Below, piece by piece: positions 1 through 9,425 of a stretch of 64,000 bases of DNA (the stretch's first letter is position 1; each line of letters begins with the position of its first letter). This DNA is from Pseudomonas sp. GM74. GTDB lineage: Bacteria > Pseudomonadota > Gammaproteobacteria > Pseudomonadales > Pseudomonadaceae. Location: assembly GCF_000282455.1 (NCBI RefSeq), contig NZ_AKJG01000003.1, positions 124,001-188,000 of the forward strand, read 5' to 3'. The notes below the pieces were generated by a model, which saw only the letters and a list, made by a program, of their open reading frames with translations, did not search any database and was not told the DNA's origin. The translations under genes and the position numbers were made by a program.

Positions 1-590
1 TAGGTCACTTTGCCGAACGGACCGTCAGCCCAGACCAGGTCGTAGACCGAGTCCACGCCTTGCAGGTACATGGCCAGACGCTCGAGACCGTAGGTGATCT
101 CGCCGGTCACCGGGTAGCACTCGATGCCGCCCGCTTGCTGGAAGTAGGTGAACTGGGTCACTTCCATGCCGTTGAGCCAGACCTCCCAGCCCAGACCCCA
201 GGCGCCGAGGGTCGGCGATTCCCAGTTGTCTTCGACGAAGCGGATGTCGTGGACCAGCGGGTCCAGGCCGACGTGCTTGAGGGAGCCCAGGTACAGTTCC
301 TGGAAGTTGTCCGGGTTCGGCTTCAGGACCACCTGGAACTGGTAGTAGTGCTGCAGACGGTTCGGGTTTTCGCCGTAGCGGCCGTCAGTCGGACGGCGGC
401 TTGGCTGCACGTAGGCCGCGTTCCAGGTTTCCGGGCCGATGGCGCGCAGGAACGTTGCGGTGTGGAAAGTGCCGGCGCCTACTTCCATATCGTAGGGCTG
501 AAGTACCACACAACCTTGCTCGGCCCAGTATTGCTGGAGGGCGAGGATCAAGTCTTGGAAGGTACGCACGGCTGGCGTAGGCTGGCTCAC
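1..590 (-). CDS. glyQ: Glycyl-tRNA synthetase alpha subunit (partial)
   Basis: Alpha chain of the tetrameric class II glycyl-tRNA synthetase, which charges tRNA-Gly in the cytoplasm together with GlyS. About 196 N-terminal codons are present and the rest lies beyond the left edge (family length about 315). The translation shows the family blocks [17 protein letters not shown] and [21 protein letters not shown] (here [18 protein letters not shown]), so the assignment is firm. I chose the GTG at 588-590, which gives the Pseudomonas N-terminus [12 protein letters not shown]; another in-frame GTG lies three codons upstream. The gene is divergent from tag, with 81 bp between the starts. Confidence 0.95.
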   Translation of the reverse strand, partial: MSQPTPAVRTFQDLILALQQYWAEQGCVVLQPYDMEVGAGTFHTATFLRAIGPETWNAAYVQPSRRPTDGRYGENPNRLQHYYQFQVVLKPNPDNFQELYLGSLKHVGLDPLVHDIRFVEDNWESPTLGAWGLGWEVWLNGMEVTQFTYFQQAGGIECYPVTGEITYGLERLAMYLQGVDSVYDLVWADGPFGKVT

Positions 591-671
591 GAAATTCACC
601 TGTTTCTTGGGCTGCGATTTAAAGAGCGGGAGTATACCCGATTCATTGCTGCGCACGCCCCCTGGAGCCTT

Positions 672-1229
672 ATGCCACGCTGCTTTTGGTGTTCCGAAGA
701 TCCGCTGTACATGGCTTATCACGATCAGGAGTGGGGCACGCCGCTACGCGATGCGCAGGGTTTGTTCGAGTTGCTTTTGCTCGAAGGGTTCCAGGCCGGG
801 CTTTCCTGGATCACTGTGCTGCGCAAACGCGAGCATTATCGTCAGGTGATGTTCGGTTTTGATGTCCAGCGCGTGGCGCAGATGAGCGATGCCGAAATCG
901 ACGAGTTGATGCTCGATCCGGGGATCATCCGCAACCGCCTCAAGCTCAACGCGGCCCGGCGCAATGCCCAGGCCTGGCTGGCGTTGGAGGACCCGGTGGC
1001 GTTTCTCTGGTCGTTCGTTGGTGGCACGCCTGTGATCAATCATTTCAAGGATCGTAGCGAAGTCCCGGCCGTGACGCCGACCGCCGTGGAGATGAGCAAA
1101 GGCCTGAAAAAAGCCGGATTCACGTTCGTCGGGCCGACCATTTGTTACGCGCTGATGCAGGCCTCGGGCATGGTCATGGATCACACCCGGGACTGCGACC
1201 GCTACGCGCAGTTGGCGAACGGCGGTTAG
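672..1229 (+). CDS. tag: DNA-3-methyladenine glycosylase I
   Basis: Base-excision repair glycosylase that removes 3-methyladenine from alkylated DNA. The product is 185 aa, close to the 187 aa of E. coli Tag. The zinc-snap ligands are visible: Cys4 and His17 at the N-terminus (MPRCFWC...YH) and His171 and Cys175 near the C-terminus (MDHTRDC). The LSW-x-TVL segment of the helix-hairpin-helix fold is also present. The reading frame stays open far upstream, but the ATG at 672 has a GGAG ribosome site six bases before it and gives the family N-terminus. It lies between divergent glyQ and the downstream acyltransferase. Confidence 0.95.
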   Translation: MPRCFWCSEDPLYMAYHDQEWGTPLRDAQGLFELLLLEGFQAGLSWITVLRKREHYRQVMFGFDVQRVAQMSDAEIDELMLDPGIIRNRLKLNAARRNAQAWLALEDPVAFLWSFVGGTPVINHFKDRSEVPAVTPTAVEMSKGLKKAGFTFVGPTICYALMQASGMVMDHTRDCDRYAQLANGG

Positions 1230-1269
1230 AATGGCCGCCTCGCGCACAGCACAAAATCAGGAGTGACCT

Positions 1270-2157
1270 GTGGATAAGTTGAAAGGCGCCTTGCTGGTAG
1301 GCGCTCTGCGGCTGTTTGCCCTGCTTCCGTGGCGGGCCGTGCAGGCCGTGGGCTCGGCGATTGGCTGGGTCATGTGGAAAACCCCGAACCGTTCCCGCGA
1401 CGTGGTACGGATCAATCTGTCCAAGTGCTTTCCGGACATGGACCCCGCCGAGCGTGAACGCCTGGTGGGCCAGAGCCTGAAGGACATCGGCAAGTCCCTG
1501 ACCGAAAGCGCCTGCGCCTGGATCTGGCCAGCCCAGCGCTCCATTGATCTGGTGCGCGAAGTCGAAGGCCTCGACATATTGAAGGACGCCCTCGCCTCCG
1601 GCAAAGGCGTGGTCGGCATCACCAGCCACTTGGGCAACTGGGAAGTGCTGAACCACTTCTATTGCAGTCAGTGCAAGCCAATCATTTTCTACCGCCCACC
1701 GAAGTTGAAGGCGGTGGATGAATTGCTGCAAAAGCAGCGGGTGCAACTGGGTAACAAGGTCGCCGCTTCCACAAAAGAAGGCATCCTCAGCGTCATCAAG
1801 GAAGTGCGCAAAGGTGGTGCGGTGGGCATTCCCGCTGACCCGGAACCGTCCGAATCCGCCGGGATCTTCGTGCCGTTCTTCGCCACCCAGGCGCTGACCA
1901 GCAAGTTCGTGCCCAACATGCTCGCTGGCGGCAAAGCGGTCGGCGTGTTCCTGCACGCCCTGCGCCTGCCGGACGGCTCAGGCTACAAAGTGATCCTTGA
2001 AGCCGCGCCAGAGGCCATGTACAGCACCGATACAGCGCAATCCTGTGCGGCCATGAGCCAGGTAGTCGAGCGCTATGTGCGAGCGTACCCGAGCCAGTAC
2101 ATGTGGAGCATGAAGCGCTTCAAGAAGCGCCCGCCGGGTGAAGAGCGTTGGTATTGA
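1270..2157 (+). CDS. lpxL: Lipid A lauroyl-type acyltransferase (LpxL/HtrB family)
   Basis: Inner-membrane lysophospholipid acyltransferase of the LpxL/LpxM (HtrB) family, which adds a secondary acyl chain to lipid A. The product is 295 aa. An N-terminal hydrophobic segment (about residues 7-35) precedes the catalytic HX4E motif (SHLGNWE, about residue 118), and a DPEPS block follows near residue 195. The start is GTG, preceded by AGGAG seven bases upstream. The GTG sits inside a perfect DnaA-box 9-mer (1269-1277). The family is certain; which acyl position is modified cannot be read from the sequence. Confidence 0.85.
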   Translation: MDKLKGALLVGALRLFALLPWRAVQAVGSAIGWVMWKTPNRSRDVVRINLSKCFPDMDPAERERLVGQSLKDIGKSLTESACAWIWPAQRSIDLVREVEGLDILKDALASGKGVVGITSHLGNWEVLNHFYCSQCKPIIFYRPPKLKAVDELLQKQRVQLGNKVAASTKEGILSVIKEVRKGGAVGIPADPEPSESAGIFVPFFATQALTSKFVPNMLAGGKAVGVFLHALRLPDGSGYKVILEAAPEAMYSTDTAQSCAAMSQVVERYVRAYPSQYMWSMKRFKKRPPGEERWY

Positions 2158-2173
2158 TTCAATTGGCATGATC

Positions 2174-2205
2174 TGTGGATAACCCTGGACTTGGGGTTAT
2201 CCACA
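2174..2205. promoter_or_regulatory. Palindromic pair of DnaA boxes
   Basis: A perfect 12-bp inverted repeat (TGTGGATAACCC / GGGTTATCCACA) with an 8-bp spacer. Each arm carries a perfect TTATCCACA DnaA box. It fills the gap between the acyltransferase and the PilZ gene. No T-run follows, so it does not look like an intrinsic terminator. It may bind DnaA, and it is part of the left-end cluster of such 9-mers. Confidence 0.55.
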
Positions 2206-2229
2206 ACCGTTCACTCAAGGGCGCAGAAG

Positions 2230-2469
2230 ATGTCCGAACACCGCAAGTCGTTCCGCATCAAGATCAGTCACGAAAGCATCGGTGATTGCCTGGGGCAGAC
2301 GCGTAACCTGTCGACCACCGGCGTTTACGTCAAGCATCCGCAACTGTCGGCGCTGCCCCGAGGGGCGGTGGTCTACGGGCAGGTGCAGGACTTACCCACA
2401 GGCGCGCCGCGGGTGCGCATGGAAGTGGTGCTGGTGGACGCCGACGGCATCGGTTTGCGTTACCTCTGA
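2230..2469 (+). CDS. PilZ domain protein (c-di-GMP receptor type)
   Basis: Small 79-aa single-domain PilZ protein. The two signature elements are present: RxxxR (RKSFR, residues 5-9) and the D/NxSxxG-type motif NLSTTG near residue 28. These bind cyclic di-GMP in family members. The frame opens upstream, but the ATG at 2230 gives the usual MSEHRKSFRI-type start just before the RxxxR motif. It is followed tail-to-tail by the TPR gene, whose stop codon is directly adjacent. The target process cannot be inferred here. Confidence 0.85.
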   Translation: MSEHRKSFRIKISHESIGDCLGQTRNLSTTGVYVKHPQLSALPRGAVVYGQVQDLPTGAPRVRMEVVLVDADGIGLRYL

Positions 2470-2784
2470 TCAGTGCGACTGACGCTCGAGCTTCTTCAGG
2501 AACACTGTCATTTCTTTCTCGGCCTGCTTGTCGCCATGGCCGCGAGCGGCTTCCAGGCCTTGCTCCCAGGCTTGGCGCGCGGCTGTAAAATCCGCCAGTG
2601 CCAGGTGGGCCTTGCCCAGTAGTTTCCACGCCGCCGAATATTTCGGATCGAATTCGACGCAGCGTTGGAAATGCTCCGCAGCCTTGGCGTTTTCCCCCAG
2701 ATCCAGATAGCCCTTGCCCAGGCCGAAGCGCAGCAAAGCGTTATCCACACCCTTGGCGAGCATTTTTTCCAGGGATTCGATCAT
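2470..2784 (-). CDS. Small tetratricopeptide-repeat protein
   Basis: A 104-aa protein built almost entirely of TPR helices. One clear repeat spans about residues 18-50 (AL..FGLGKGYLDLGENAKAA type) and a second about residues 52-85. No signal peptide or membrane segment is seen, so it is probably a cytoplasmic protein-interaction module. A perfect DnaA box (2741-2749) lies inside the reading frame. It converges with the PilZ gene with no gap. Homologues are conserved near the origin in Pseudomonas, but their partner is not known to me. Confidence 0.8.
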   Translation of the reverse strand: MIESLEKMLAKGVDNALLRFGLGKGYLDLGENAKAAEHFQRCVEFDPKYSAAWKLLGKAHLALADFTAARQAWEQGLEAARGHGDKQAEKEMTVFLKKLERQSH

Positions 2785-2820
2785 CTTTTGTGCCTTGGCT
2801 TATGTGGTGGTTGTGAGATT

Positions 2821-2917
2821 GCCTTCGCGGGCAAGCCCGCTCCCACAGTAATTGAAGTGAACATACATCTTGTGTACGACCAAAACCCCTGTGGGAGCGG
2901 GCTTGCCCGCGAAGAGG
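2821..2917. repeat. REPIN (inverted REP pair)
   Basis: Two inverted copies of the Pseudomonas REP core (GCGGGCAAGCCCGCTCCCACA and its complement) flank about 40 bp of loop. It lies between the TPR gene and the 3' end of trkA. Confidence 0.9.
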
Positions 2918-2943
2918 CCAGTCTGATCAACGCAAAGTCCGGA

Positions 2944-4320
2944 TCAGAAGAAGCTCAACCCCACATGGAACAACTTCTCCACATCGCGAATATGCTTTTT
3001 ATCCACAAGGAACAGGATCACATGGTCGCCCGCTTCGATCACGGTGTCGTCGTGGGCGATGATTACTTCTTCGTCGCGGATGATCGCACCGATGGTGGTG
3101 CCCGGTGGCAGTCCGATGTTCTCGATGGCCTTGCCGATCACCTTGCTCGATTTCGCATCACCATGGGCAATCGCTTCGATGGCCTCCGCCGCGCCCCGGC
3201 GCAGTGAGTGCACGCTGACGATGTCGCCACGGCGTACGTGGGCCAGCAAGGTGCCGATGGTTGCCAGTTGCGGGCTGATGGCGATGTCGATGTCGCCGCC
3301 CTGGATCAGATCGACATAGGCCGGGTTGTTGATGATGGTCATCACCTTCTTCGCGCCCAGGCGTTTGGCCAGCAGCGAAGACATGATGTTGGCTTCGTCG
3401 TCGTTGGTCAGGGCCAGGAAAAGGTCGGCGTCGGCAATGTTCTCTTCCATCAGCAGGTCGCGGTCCGAAGCACTGCCCTGCAACACCACCGTGCTGTCCA
3501 GCGTGTCGGAGAGATGACGGCAGCGTGCCGGGTTCATCTCGATGATTTTCACCTGATAACGGCTTTCGATGGCCTCGGCCAGACGTTCGCCGATCTGCCC
3601 GCCACCGGCGATGACGATGCGTTTGTAGGTTTCGTCGAGACGGCGCATTTCGCTCATCACCGCACGAATGTTTGCCTTGGCAGCGATGAAAAACACCTCG
3701 TCGTCGGCCTCTATCACCGTGTCGCCCTGAGGCAGGATCGGCCGGTCACGACGGAAAATCGCCGCGACGCGGGTTTCCACGTTCGGCATGTGCTCGCGCA
3801 ACTGCCGCAGTTGCTGACCCACCAGCGGCCCGCCGTAGTACGCCCGCACCGCCACCAGTTGCGCCTTGCCTTCGGCGAAGTCGATTACCTGCAGGGCGCC
3901 GGGATGCTGGATCAGGCGCTTGATGTAGTTGGTCACCACTTGTTCCGGGCTGATCAGCACGTCCACCGGAATCGCTTCGTTCTGGAACAACTGCTCTTCG
4001 CGGGTCAGGTAGGCGGCTTCGCGAACCCGGGCGATCTTGGTCGGGGTGTGGAACAGGGTGTGGGCGACCTGGCAGGCGACCATGTTGGTTTCGTCGCTGT
4101 TGGTTACGGCGACCAGCATGTCGGCGTCATCGGCACCGGCCTGACGCAGCACGGTCGGGAATGAACCGCGACCCTGCACCGTGCGAATGTCCAGGCGATC
4201 ACCAAGGTCGCGCAGGCGTTCGCCATCGGTGTCGACCACAGTAATATCGTTGGCTTCACTGGCCAGGTGTTCCGCCAGCGAACCGCCGACCTGCCCTGCA
4301 CCGAGGATGATGATTTTCAT
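2944..4320 (-). CDS. trkA: Trk potassium uptake regulatory subunit TrkA
   Basis: Cytoplasmic peripheral subunit that binds NAD(H) and gates the TrkH/TrkG potassium channel. The product is 458 aa, the usual length. It is a tandem duplication of RCK_N plus RCK_C: the first Rossmann motif is GAGQVGG (residues 7-13) and the second is GGGQIGE (around residue 235), each followed by a TrkA_C domain. It is the last gene of a def-fmt-rsmB-trkA run on the minus strand, 22 bp after rsmB. No trkH is in the window. Confidence 0.97.
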   Translation of the reverse strand: MKIIILGAGQVGGSLAEHLASEANDITVVDTDGERLRDLGDRLDIRTVQGRGSFPTVLRQAGADDADMLVAVTNSDETNMVACQVAHTLFHTPTKIARVREAAYLTREEQLFQNEAIPVDVLISPEQVVTNYIKRLIQHPGALQVIDFAEGKAQLVAVRAYYGGPLVGQQLRQLREHMPNVETRVAAIFRRDRPILPQGDTVIEADDEVFFIAAKANIRAVMSEMRRLDETYKRIVIAGGGQIGERLAEAIESRYQVKIIEMNPARCRHLSDTLDSTVVLQGSASDRDLLMEENIADADLFLALTNDDEANIMSSLLAKRLGAKKVMTIINNPAYVDLIQGGDIDIAISPQLATIGTLLAHVRRGDIVSVHSLRRGAAEAIEAIAHGDAKSSKVIGKAIENIGLPPGTTIGAIIRDEEVIIAHDDTVIEAGDHVILFLVDKKHIRDVEKLFHVGLSFF

Positions 4321-4342
4321 CCAGTCACTCCATTGAATCCAT

Positions 4343-5653
4343 TTAACCGCGCGCGGCGGCGATCTTGATCAGCTTGGCGTAGTAGAACCCGTCGTGGCCA
4401 CCTTCCTGGGCCAGCAACTGGCGACCATGGGGCTGCTTGATGCCGGCCGCCGTGGCGAGGTCCAGTTCACGAGCACCCGGCGTGCGGGCGAGGAAGGCTT
4501 CGATGACTTCGGTGTTCTCGGTCGGCAGCGTAGAACAGGTGGCGTACAGCAGGATGCCGCCCACCTCCAATGTGGTCCACATGGCATCGAGCAACTCGCC
4601 TTGCAGAACCGCCAGCGCGGCGATGTCGTCGGGTTGGCGGGTCAGCTTGATGTCCGGGTGGCGACGAATCACGCCGGTGGCCGAGCATGGCGCGTCCAGC
4701 AGGATGCGCTGGAACGGTTTGCCGTCCCACCACGCCTGCGTGTCGCGGCCGTCGGCGGCAATCAGTTCAGCGCTCAGTTTCAGGCGTTCGAGGTTTTCCC
4801 GCACCCGCACCAGCCGCTTGGCCTCCAGGTCTACCGCCACGACACCGGCCAGTTTTGGCTCGGCTTCGAGAATATGGCAGGTCTTGCCGCCCGGTGCGCA
4901 GCAGGCGTCCAACACCCGTTGGCCCGGCGCGAGGTCGAGCAGATCGGCAGCCAGTTGCGCGGCTTCGTCCTGTACGCTGATCCAGCCCTCGGCGAAACCC
5001 GGCAGGCTGCGCACATCGGCGGCGGCGTCCAGCACGATGCCGTCGCGGCTGTACACACACGGCGTGGCGGCAATACCGGCCTCAGTCAGCAAACCGAGGT
5101 AGGCATCACGGCTGTGGTGGCGACGGTTGACCCGCAGGATCATTGGCGGATGCGCATTGTTCGCCGCGCAAATGGCTTCCCATTGCTCTGGCCAGAACGC
5201 CTTCAGGGATTTCTGCAGCCAGCGTGGGTGGGCGGTGCGCACCACCGGATCACGTTCCAGCTCGGCGAAAATCGTTTCGCTATCGCGCTGAGCATTACGC
5301 AGCACAGCGTTGAGCAACGCCTTGGCCCAGGGCTTTTTCAGCTTGTCAGCACAACCGACGGTTTCACCAATGGCGGCATGGACCGGGACGCGGGTGTAGA
5401 GCAACTGATAGAGACCGACCAGCAACAGCGCTTCGACATCGGCGTCGGCGGTCTTGAACGGTTTCTGCAGCAGCTTGGCCGCCAGGGCCGACAAGCGCGG
5501 CTGCCAGCGTGCGGTGCCGAACGCCAGGTCCTGGGTGAAGCCGCGATCACGGTCTTCGACCTTGTCCATTTGCGTTGGCAGCGAACTGTTGAGCGAGGCT
5601 TTTCCGCTCAGGACAGCGGCGAGTGCCTTGGCGGCGGCCAGACGCGGGTTCAT
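4343..5653 (-). CDS. rsmB: 16S rRNA m5C967 methyltransferase RsmB
   Basis: SAM-dependent rRNA methyltransferase acting on C967 of 16S rRNA. The 436-aa product has an N-terminal NusB-like RNA-binding domain (about 1-140) and a C-terminal Rossmann catalytic domain. Visible motifs are the SAM-binding [10 protein letters not shown] (about residue 250), the APCSATG block (about 320) and the nucleophile region [10 protein letters not shown] (about 375). Its ATG overlaps the fmt stop by four bases (5650-5653), implying translational coupling. A 420-aa open frame on the opposite strand is a GC-rich shadow. Confidence 0.96.
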   Translation of the reverse strand: MNPRLAAAKALAAVLSGKASLNSSLPTQMDKVEDRDRGFTQDLAFGTARWQPRLSALAAKLLQKPFKTADADVEALLLVGLYQLLYTRVPVHAAIGETVGCADKLKKPWAKALLNAVLRNAQRDSETIFAELERDPVVRTAHPRWLQKSLKAFWPEQWEAICAANNAHPPMILRVNRRHHSRDAYLGLLTEAGIAATPCVYSRDGIVLDAAADVRSLPGFAEGWISVQDEAAQLAADLLDLAPGQRVLDACCAPGGKTCHILEAEPKLAGVVAVDLEAKRLVRVRENLERLKLSAELIAADGRDTQAWWDGKPFQRILLDAPCSATGVIRRHPDIKLTRQPDDIAALAVLQGELLDAMWTTLEVGGILLYATCSTLPTENTEVIEAFLARTPGARELDLATAAGIKQPHGRQLLAQEGGHDGFYYAKLIKIAAARG

Positions 5654-6609
5654 TGAGCGTCCGCCGCTTGACCGAGGACAGTGCCGGTGGCGAATTTCTC
5701 ACGGCGACTGTTGAACAGGTCGCTGAAGTTCAGCGCCTTGCCGCCGGGCAATTGCAGACGGGTCAGGCACAACGCCTGCTCGCCGCAGGCGACGATCAGA
5801 CCATCCTTGCTGGCGCCGAGGATTTCACCCGGGGCACCTTTGCCATCAGCCAGATTTGCGGCCAGCACTTTCAGGGCTTCGCCGTTCAAGGTGCTGTGGG
5901 TGATCGGCCACGGGTTGAAGGCGCGGACCAGGCGCTCCAGCTCAGCCGCCGGGCGAGTCCAGTCGATGCGAGCTTCGTCCTTGTTCAACTTGTGCGCGTA
6001 GGTAGCGAGGCTGTCGTCCTGCACTTCGCCCTCCAGGGTTCCGGCGACGAGGCCGGCAATCGCCTGGACCACGGCCGGCGGGCCCATTTCGGCCAGACGA
6101 TCGTGCAGGCTGCCGCCGGTGTCATCGGCGCTGATCGGCGTAGCTACCTTGAGCAGCATCGGCCCGGTGTCGAGGCCGGCTTCCATGCGCATCACGGTCA
6201 CACCGCTTTCGGCGTCACCTGCCTCCACGGCGCGCTGGATCGGCGCCGCACCACGCCAGCGTGGCAACAGCGAAGCGTGGCTGTTAATGCAACCCAGGCG
6301 CGGAATATCCAACACCACTTGCGGCAGGATCAGTCCGTAGGCGACGACCACCATCAAGTCCGGCTTCAGTGCAGCCAGTTCGGCCTGAGCATCTTCGTTG
6401 CGCAAGGTGGGCGGTTGCAGCACCGGGATGCTGTTTTCCAGCGCCAGCTGCTTGACCGGGCTCGGCATCAGTTTTTGCCCGCGACCGGCCGGACGATCCG
6501 GTTGGGTGTAGACCGCGACGATCTCGTAAGGGCTGTCGAGCAGGGCCTTGAGGTGTTCGGCGGCGAATTCCGGGGTGCCGGCAAAGACAATGCGCAGTGG
6601 CTCAGTCAT
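5650..6609 (-). CDS. fmt: Methionyl-tRNA formyltransferase
   Basis: Transfers a formyl group from 10-formyl-THF to Met-tRNAi for translation initiation. The product is 319 aa. The N-terminal formyltransferase fold begins [12 protein letters not shown], and the folate-binding [12 protein letters not shown] motif lies at about residues 112-123. The smaller OB-like tRNA-binding domain follows. It lies downstream of def, with an intrinsic-terminator-like palindrome (6632-6655) between them, and it overlaps rsmB by four bases. Confidence 0.97.
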   Translation of the reverse strand: MTEPLRIVFAGTPEFAAEHLKALLDSPYEIVAVYTQPDRPAGRGQKLMPSPVKQLALENSIPVLQPPTLRNEDAQAELAALKPDLMVVVAYGLILPQVVLDIPRLGCINSHASLLPRWRGAAPIQRAVEAGDAESGVTVMRMEAGLDTGPMLLKVATPISADDTGGSLHDRLAEMGPPAVVQAIAGLVAGTLEGEVQDDSLATYAHKLNKDEARIDWTRPAAELERLVRAFNPWPITHSTLNGEALKVLAANLADGKGAPGEILGASKDGLIVACGEQALCLTRLQLPGGKALNFSDLFNSRREKFATGTVLGQAADAQ

Positions 6610-6631
6610 GGGTGACGTCTCTTGAAAAGAA

Positions 6632-6655
6632 AAAGGCTTGCCGCGGCAAGCCTTT
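6632..6655 (-). terminator. Perfect palindrome with U-tract between def and fmt
   Basis: A perfect 12-bp inverted repeat (AAAGGCTTGCCG and its complement, no spacer) lies between def and fmt. In the minus direction it runs into TTTTTCTTTTC, as an intrinsic terminator would. It would reduce read-through from def into fmt-rsmB-trkA. Confidence 0.65.
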
Positions 6656-6666
6656 GAAGATGGGCA

Positions 6667-7173
6667 TCAGGCGTTCTGGCGATGAAGCTTTTCCAGTTTC
6701 TTCTTGATGCGGTCGCGTTTGAGCGTCGACAGGTAATCGACGAACAATTTACCGTTGAGGTGGTCGCATTCATGCTGGATGCACACGGCGAGCAAATCTT
6801 CGGCGATCAGTTCGTAAGGCTGGCCGTCGCGGTCCAGTGCCTTGACCTTGACCCGTTGCGGGCGATCGACGTTTTCGTAGAAGCCGGGCACCGACAGGCA
6901 GCCTTCCTGATACTGGCCCATCTCGTCGGTCAGGGGTTCGAACTCTGGGTTGATGAACACTCGTGGTTCGCTGCGGTCTTCGGAGAGGTCCATCACGACG
7001 ATACGTTTGTGCACGTTGACCTGGGTAGCGGCGAGGCCGATGCCAGGCGCTTCATACATTGTTTCAAACATGTCGTCGACCAACTGACGCACTTCGTCGT
7101 CCACTACGGCCACTGGTTTGGCGATAGTGCGCAGACGCGGATCAGGGAATTCGAGGATGTTTAAAATGGCCAT
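6667..7173 (-). CDS. def: Peptide deformylase
   Basis: Metalloenzyme that removes the N-formyl group from nascent proteins. The product is 168 aa, as in E. coli. All three signature motifs are intact: GIGLAATQ (residues 44-51), EGCLS with metal ligand Cys92, and HECDH with ligands His134 and His138. It is the first gene of the minus-strand def-fmt-rsmB-trkA run and is divergent from the LysM-family gene across 184 bp. Confidence 0.98.
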   Translation of the reverse strand: MAILNILEFPDPRLRTIAKPVAVVDDEVRQLVDDMFETMYEAPGIGLAATQVNVHKRIVVMDLSEDRSEPRVFINPEFEPLTDEMGQYQEGCLSVPGFYENVDRPQRVKVKALDRDGQPYELIAEDLLAVCIQHECDHLNGKLFVDYLSTLKRDRIKKKLEKLHRQNA

Positions 7174-7357
7174 AAGCTTGATTAGTGCACGTGTGAAGTA
7201 AGGTCGGGTCGATGGCCTGGCGGTCCGAAGATGCAGGCTACCGTTGTAAAACGTAGCTCCCTTTTGTTGACAAGCAAGTCTTGATAAGCAAGCAGGGAGC
7301 GAGCCTCTGACGGCTCTGGCGTTTCACGCGAATGCACATAATAAAGGGATTCACCGC

Positions 7358-8182
7358 ATGAGGAAATCACTACTCGCCCTGCTGCTACTGGCCTCGGCCG
7401 GTCTGGCGTACGGGCAAGTGCAAATTCGGGAAAATATTCCCACCATAAAGCTCTCGCCTCAGGTGCGCAGCAGCCCGGTAACCGAGGCTATCCCCGGCAT
7501 TGCGCTGAAATCGATCAACAGCTTTCTGCTGAGCAACCGCATCGTCGACAAGGCCGAAGATTTCGACAAGGCACCCTACATCGTCGCTGGCGATGCCGAA
7601 CGGGTGCTCAGCGGCGCGGGTGACCGCATCTTTGCGCGAGGCCATTTCGATCCGGCGCAACCAGCATACGGCATCTTCCGCCAAGGCAAGGTCTACACCG
7701 ATCCGCAGAGCAAGGAGATTCTTGGGATCAACGCCGACGACATTGGCGGCGGCGAGGTCGTGGCCATCGAAGGTGACGTCGCCACCCTGGAGTTGCAACG
7801 CACGACCCAGGAGGTTCGCCTGGGCGATCGCTTGTTCAGCGGTGAAGAGCACGCGATCAACTCGACCTTCACTCCGAGCGCACCGAGCCACGATATCAAC
7901 GGTTTGATCATCGATGTGCCGCGCGGGGTCACGCAGATCGGCGAGTTGGACGTGGTCACGCTGAACAAGGGGCAGCGCGATGGCCTGGCCGAAGGCAACC
8001 TGCTGGCGGTAATGAAAACCGGCGAAACCGTGCGCGACCGGATCACCGGTCAGCCGTTGAAAATTCCCGATGAGCGCGCCGGTCTGCTGATGGTTTTCCG
8101 TACTTACGACAAACTCAGTTATGGGCTGGTGCTTAGTGCTTCACGCTCGCTGTCGGTGATGGACAAGGTGCGAAATCCGTAA
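7358..8182 (+). CDS. LysM-family exported protein lacking its LysM domain
   Basis: A 274-aa exported protein with signal peptide MRKSLLALLLLASAGLAYG. The C-terminal 240 residues match the long conserved domain of the Pseudomonas LysM protein located between def and dprA (IKLSPQ, NADDIGGGE, PRGVTQIG, DERAGLLMVFRT). In relatives as I remember them (about 340 aa), a LysM peptidoglycan-binding domain (YTVVKGDTLW type) sits between the signal peptide and the IKLSP block. Here the mature N-terminus QVQIRENIP runs straight into TIKLSPQ, so about 65-70 residues are missing in frame. The protein probably still reaches the envelope but should not bind peptidoglycan through LysM. Confidence 0.8.
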   Translation: MRKSLLALLLLASAGLAYGQVQIRENIPTIKLSPQVRSSPVTEAIPGIALKSINSFLLSNRIVDKAEDFDKAPYIVAGDAERVLSGAGDRIFARGHFDPAQPAYGIFRQGKVYTDPQSKEILGINADDIGGGEVVAIEGDVATLELQRTTQEVRLGDRLFSGEEHAINSTFTPSAPSHDINGLIIDVPRGVTQIGELDVVTLNKGQRDGLAEGNLLAVMKTGETVRDRITGQPLKIPDERAGLLMVFRTYDKLSYGLVLSASRSLSVMDKVRNP

Positions 8183-8263
8183 GCGTGCTTCACAAGTTAC
8201 CAACAGAGTTATCCACAGCTTATTCCCGTTTGTACGGGGGCTTATTTCGATCAAGGATGATCC

Positions 8264-9370
8264 ATGTCGCTGCCTGCTGTTACACCGGTTTCCCCCGCGG
8301 AACTGGAAGCTCGATTACGTCTGCACCGTTTGCCGGAACTCGGTCCGGCACGGTTCAAGAAACTGCTTGAAGCCTTCGGCTCGGCGTCCAAAGCGATCAG
8401 CGCACCGGCCAGTGCCTGGCGCGCGCTGGGTTTGCCATTGGCCTGTTCCGAGGTCAGGCGTAGCCCCGAGATCCGTGACGGCGCCAGCCATGCATTGGCC
8501 TGGCTAGAGCATCCGGCCCAGCATTTACTGATGTGGGACCAACCGGACTACCCGGCCCTGCTGGCACAAATCAGCGATGCACCACCGCTGTTATTTGTCG
8601 CGGGCGATCCGGGCATTCTGGAAAAACCACAACTGGCGATGGTCGGCAGCCGTCGTGCATCCCGGCCGGGGATGGACACTGCTGCTGCGTTTTCCCGCAG
8701 CCTGGCAGGTGCCGGTTTTGTCATTACCAGCGGCCTGGCCCTGGGCATTGACGCCGCCGCGCACCAGGCCGCGCTGGATGTTGGCGGGCAAACGGTCGGC
8801 GTGCTCGGTACGGGGCTCGAGAAGTTTTATCCACAGCGCAATAGACGCCTGGCGGACGCCATGATCGCTTCGGGCAGCGCAGTGCTTTCGGAGTTTCCGC
8901 TGGATGCAGGCCCCAGCGCCGGCAACTTCCCCCGGCGCAACCGGATCATCAGTGGTTTGTCTCTCGGGGTGCTGGTGGTCGAAGCCAGTGTTGCCAGCGG
9001 TTCATTGATCACCGCGAGGCTGGCGGCGGAACAGGGGCGCGAGGTGTTTGCGATGCCAGGGTCGATCCATCACCCCGGCGCCCGCGGTTGTCATCAGTTG
9101 ATTCGGGACGGTGCGGTGCTGGTGGAAACCATCGAACATATCCTCGAAGCCTTGCGCGGCTGGCAACGACTGCCGTTATCCACAGAAATCTGCACCCCGG
9201 CAACGACCCACCCATTGCTGAAACTGCTGCATGCCGCGCCTCACACCAGTGAAGCGCTGGCCGACGCAAGCGGCTGGACCTTGCCGAAGGTGCTGGCGGC
9301 GCTGACGGAACTGGAAATGGATGGCCGCGCCGTGTGCGAAAGCGGGCGCTGGTTTGCGCGGGTGAGCTAG
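8264..9370 (+). CDS. dprA: DNA-processing protein DprA (Smf)
   Basis: Loads RecA on single-stranded DNA taken up during natural transformation. The 368-aa product has an N-terminal SAM-like region, a central Rossmann-like DNA_processg_A domain (VGSRRASRPG near residue 126, SGLALGIDAAAH near 160, FPRRNRIISGLS near 225) and a C-terminal winged-helix-like DprA_WH segment (about 305-368). The ATG at 8264 follows an AAGGATGA ribosome site. Three perfect DnaA boxes lie just upstream (8209) and inside it (8827, 9176). It precedes tsaC. Confidence 0.95.
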   Translation: MSLPAVTPVSPAELEARLRLHRLPELGPARFKKLLEAFGSASKAISAPASAWRALGLPLACSEVRRSPEIRDGASHALAWLEHPAQHLLMWDQPDYPALLAQISDAPPLLFVAGDPGILEKPQLAMVGSRRASRPGMDTAAAFSRSLAGAGFVITSGLALGIDAAAHQAALDVGGQTVGVLGTGLEKFYPQRNRRLADAMIASGSAVLSEFPLDAGPSAGNFPRRNRIISGLSLGVLVVEASVASGSLITARLAAEQGREVFAMPGSIHHPGARGCHQLIRDGAVLVETIEHILEALRGWQRLPLSTEICTPATTHPLLKLLHAAPHTSEALADASGWTLPKVLAALTELEMDGRAVCESGRWFARVS

Positions 9371-9425
9371 GTTTTATAAACAAGATCGGTAAACTGCGCA
9401 GAGCCTTATTCTGGAGTGTTTTTTC

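Noticed and set aside
2818..2920. Possible CRISPR or tandem repeat
   Set aside because: Repeats are inverted pairs of the REP core scattered singly through the window, without regular spacers.
4394..5656. 420-aa open frame opposite rsmB
   Set aside because: Antisense shadow of a GC-rich gene. rsmB has all its catalytic motifs in the other strand, and the shadow shows no domain.
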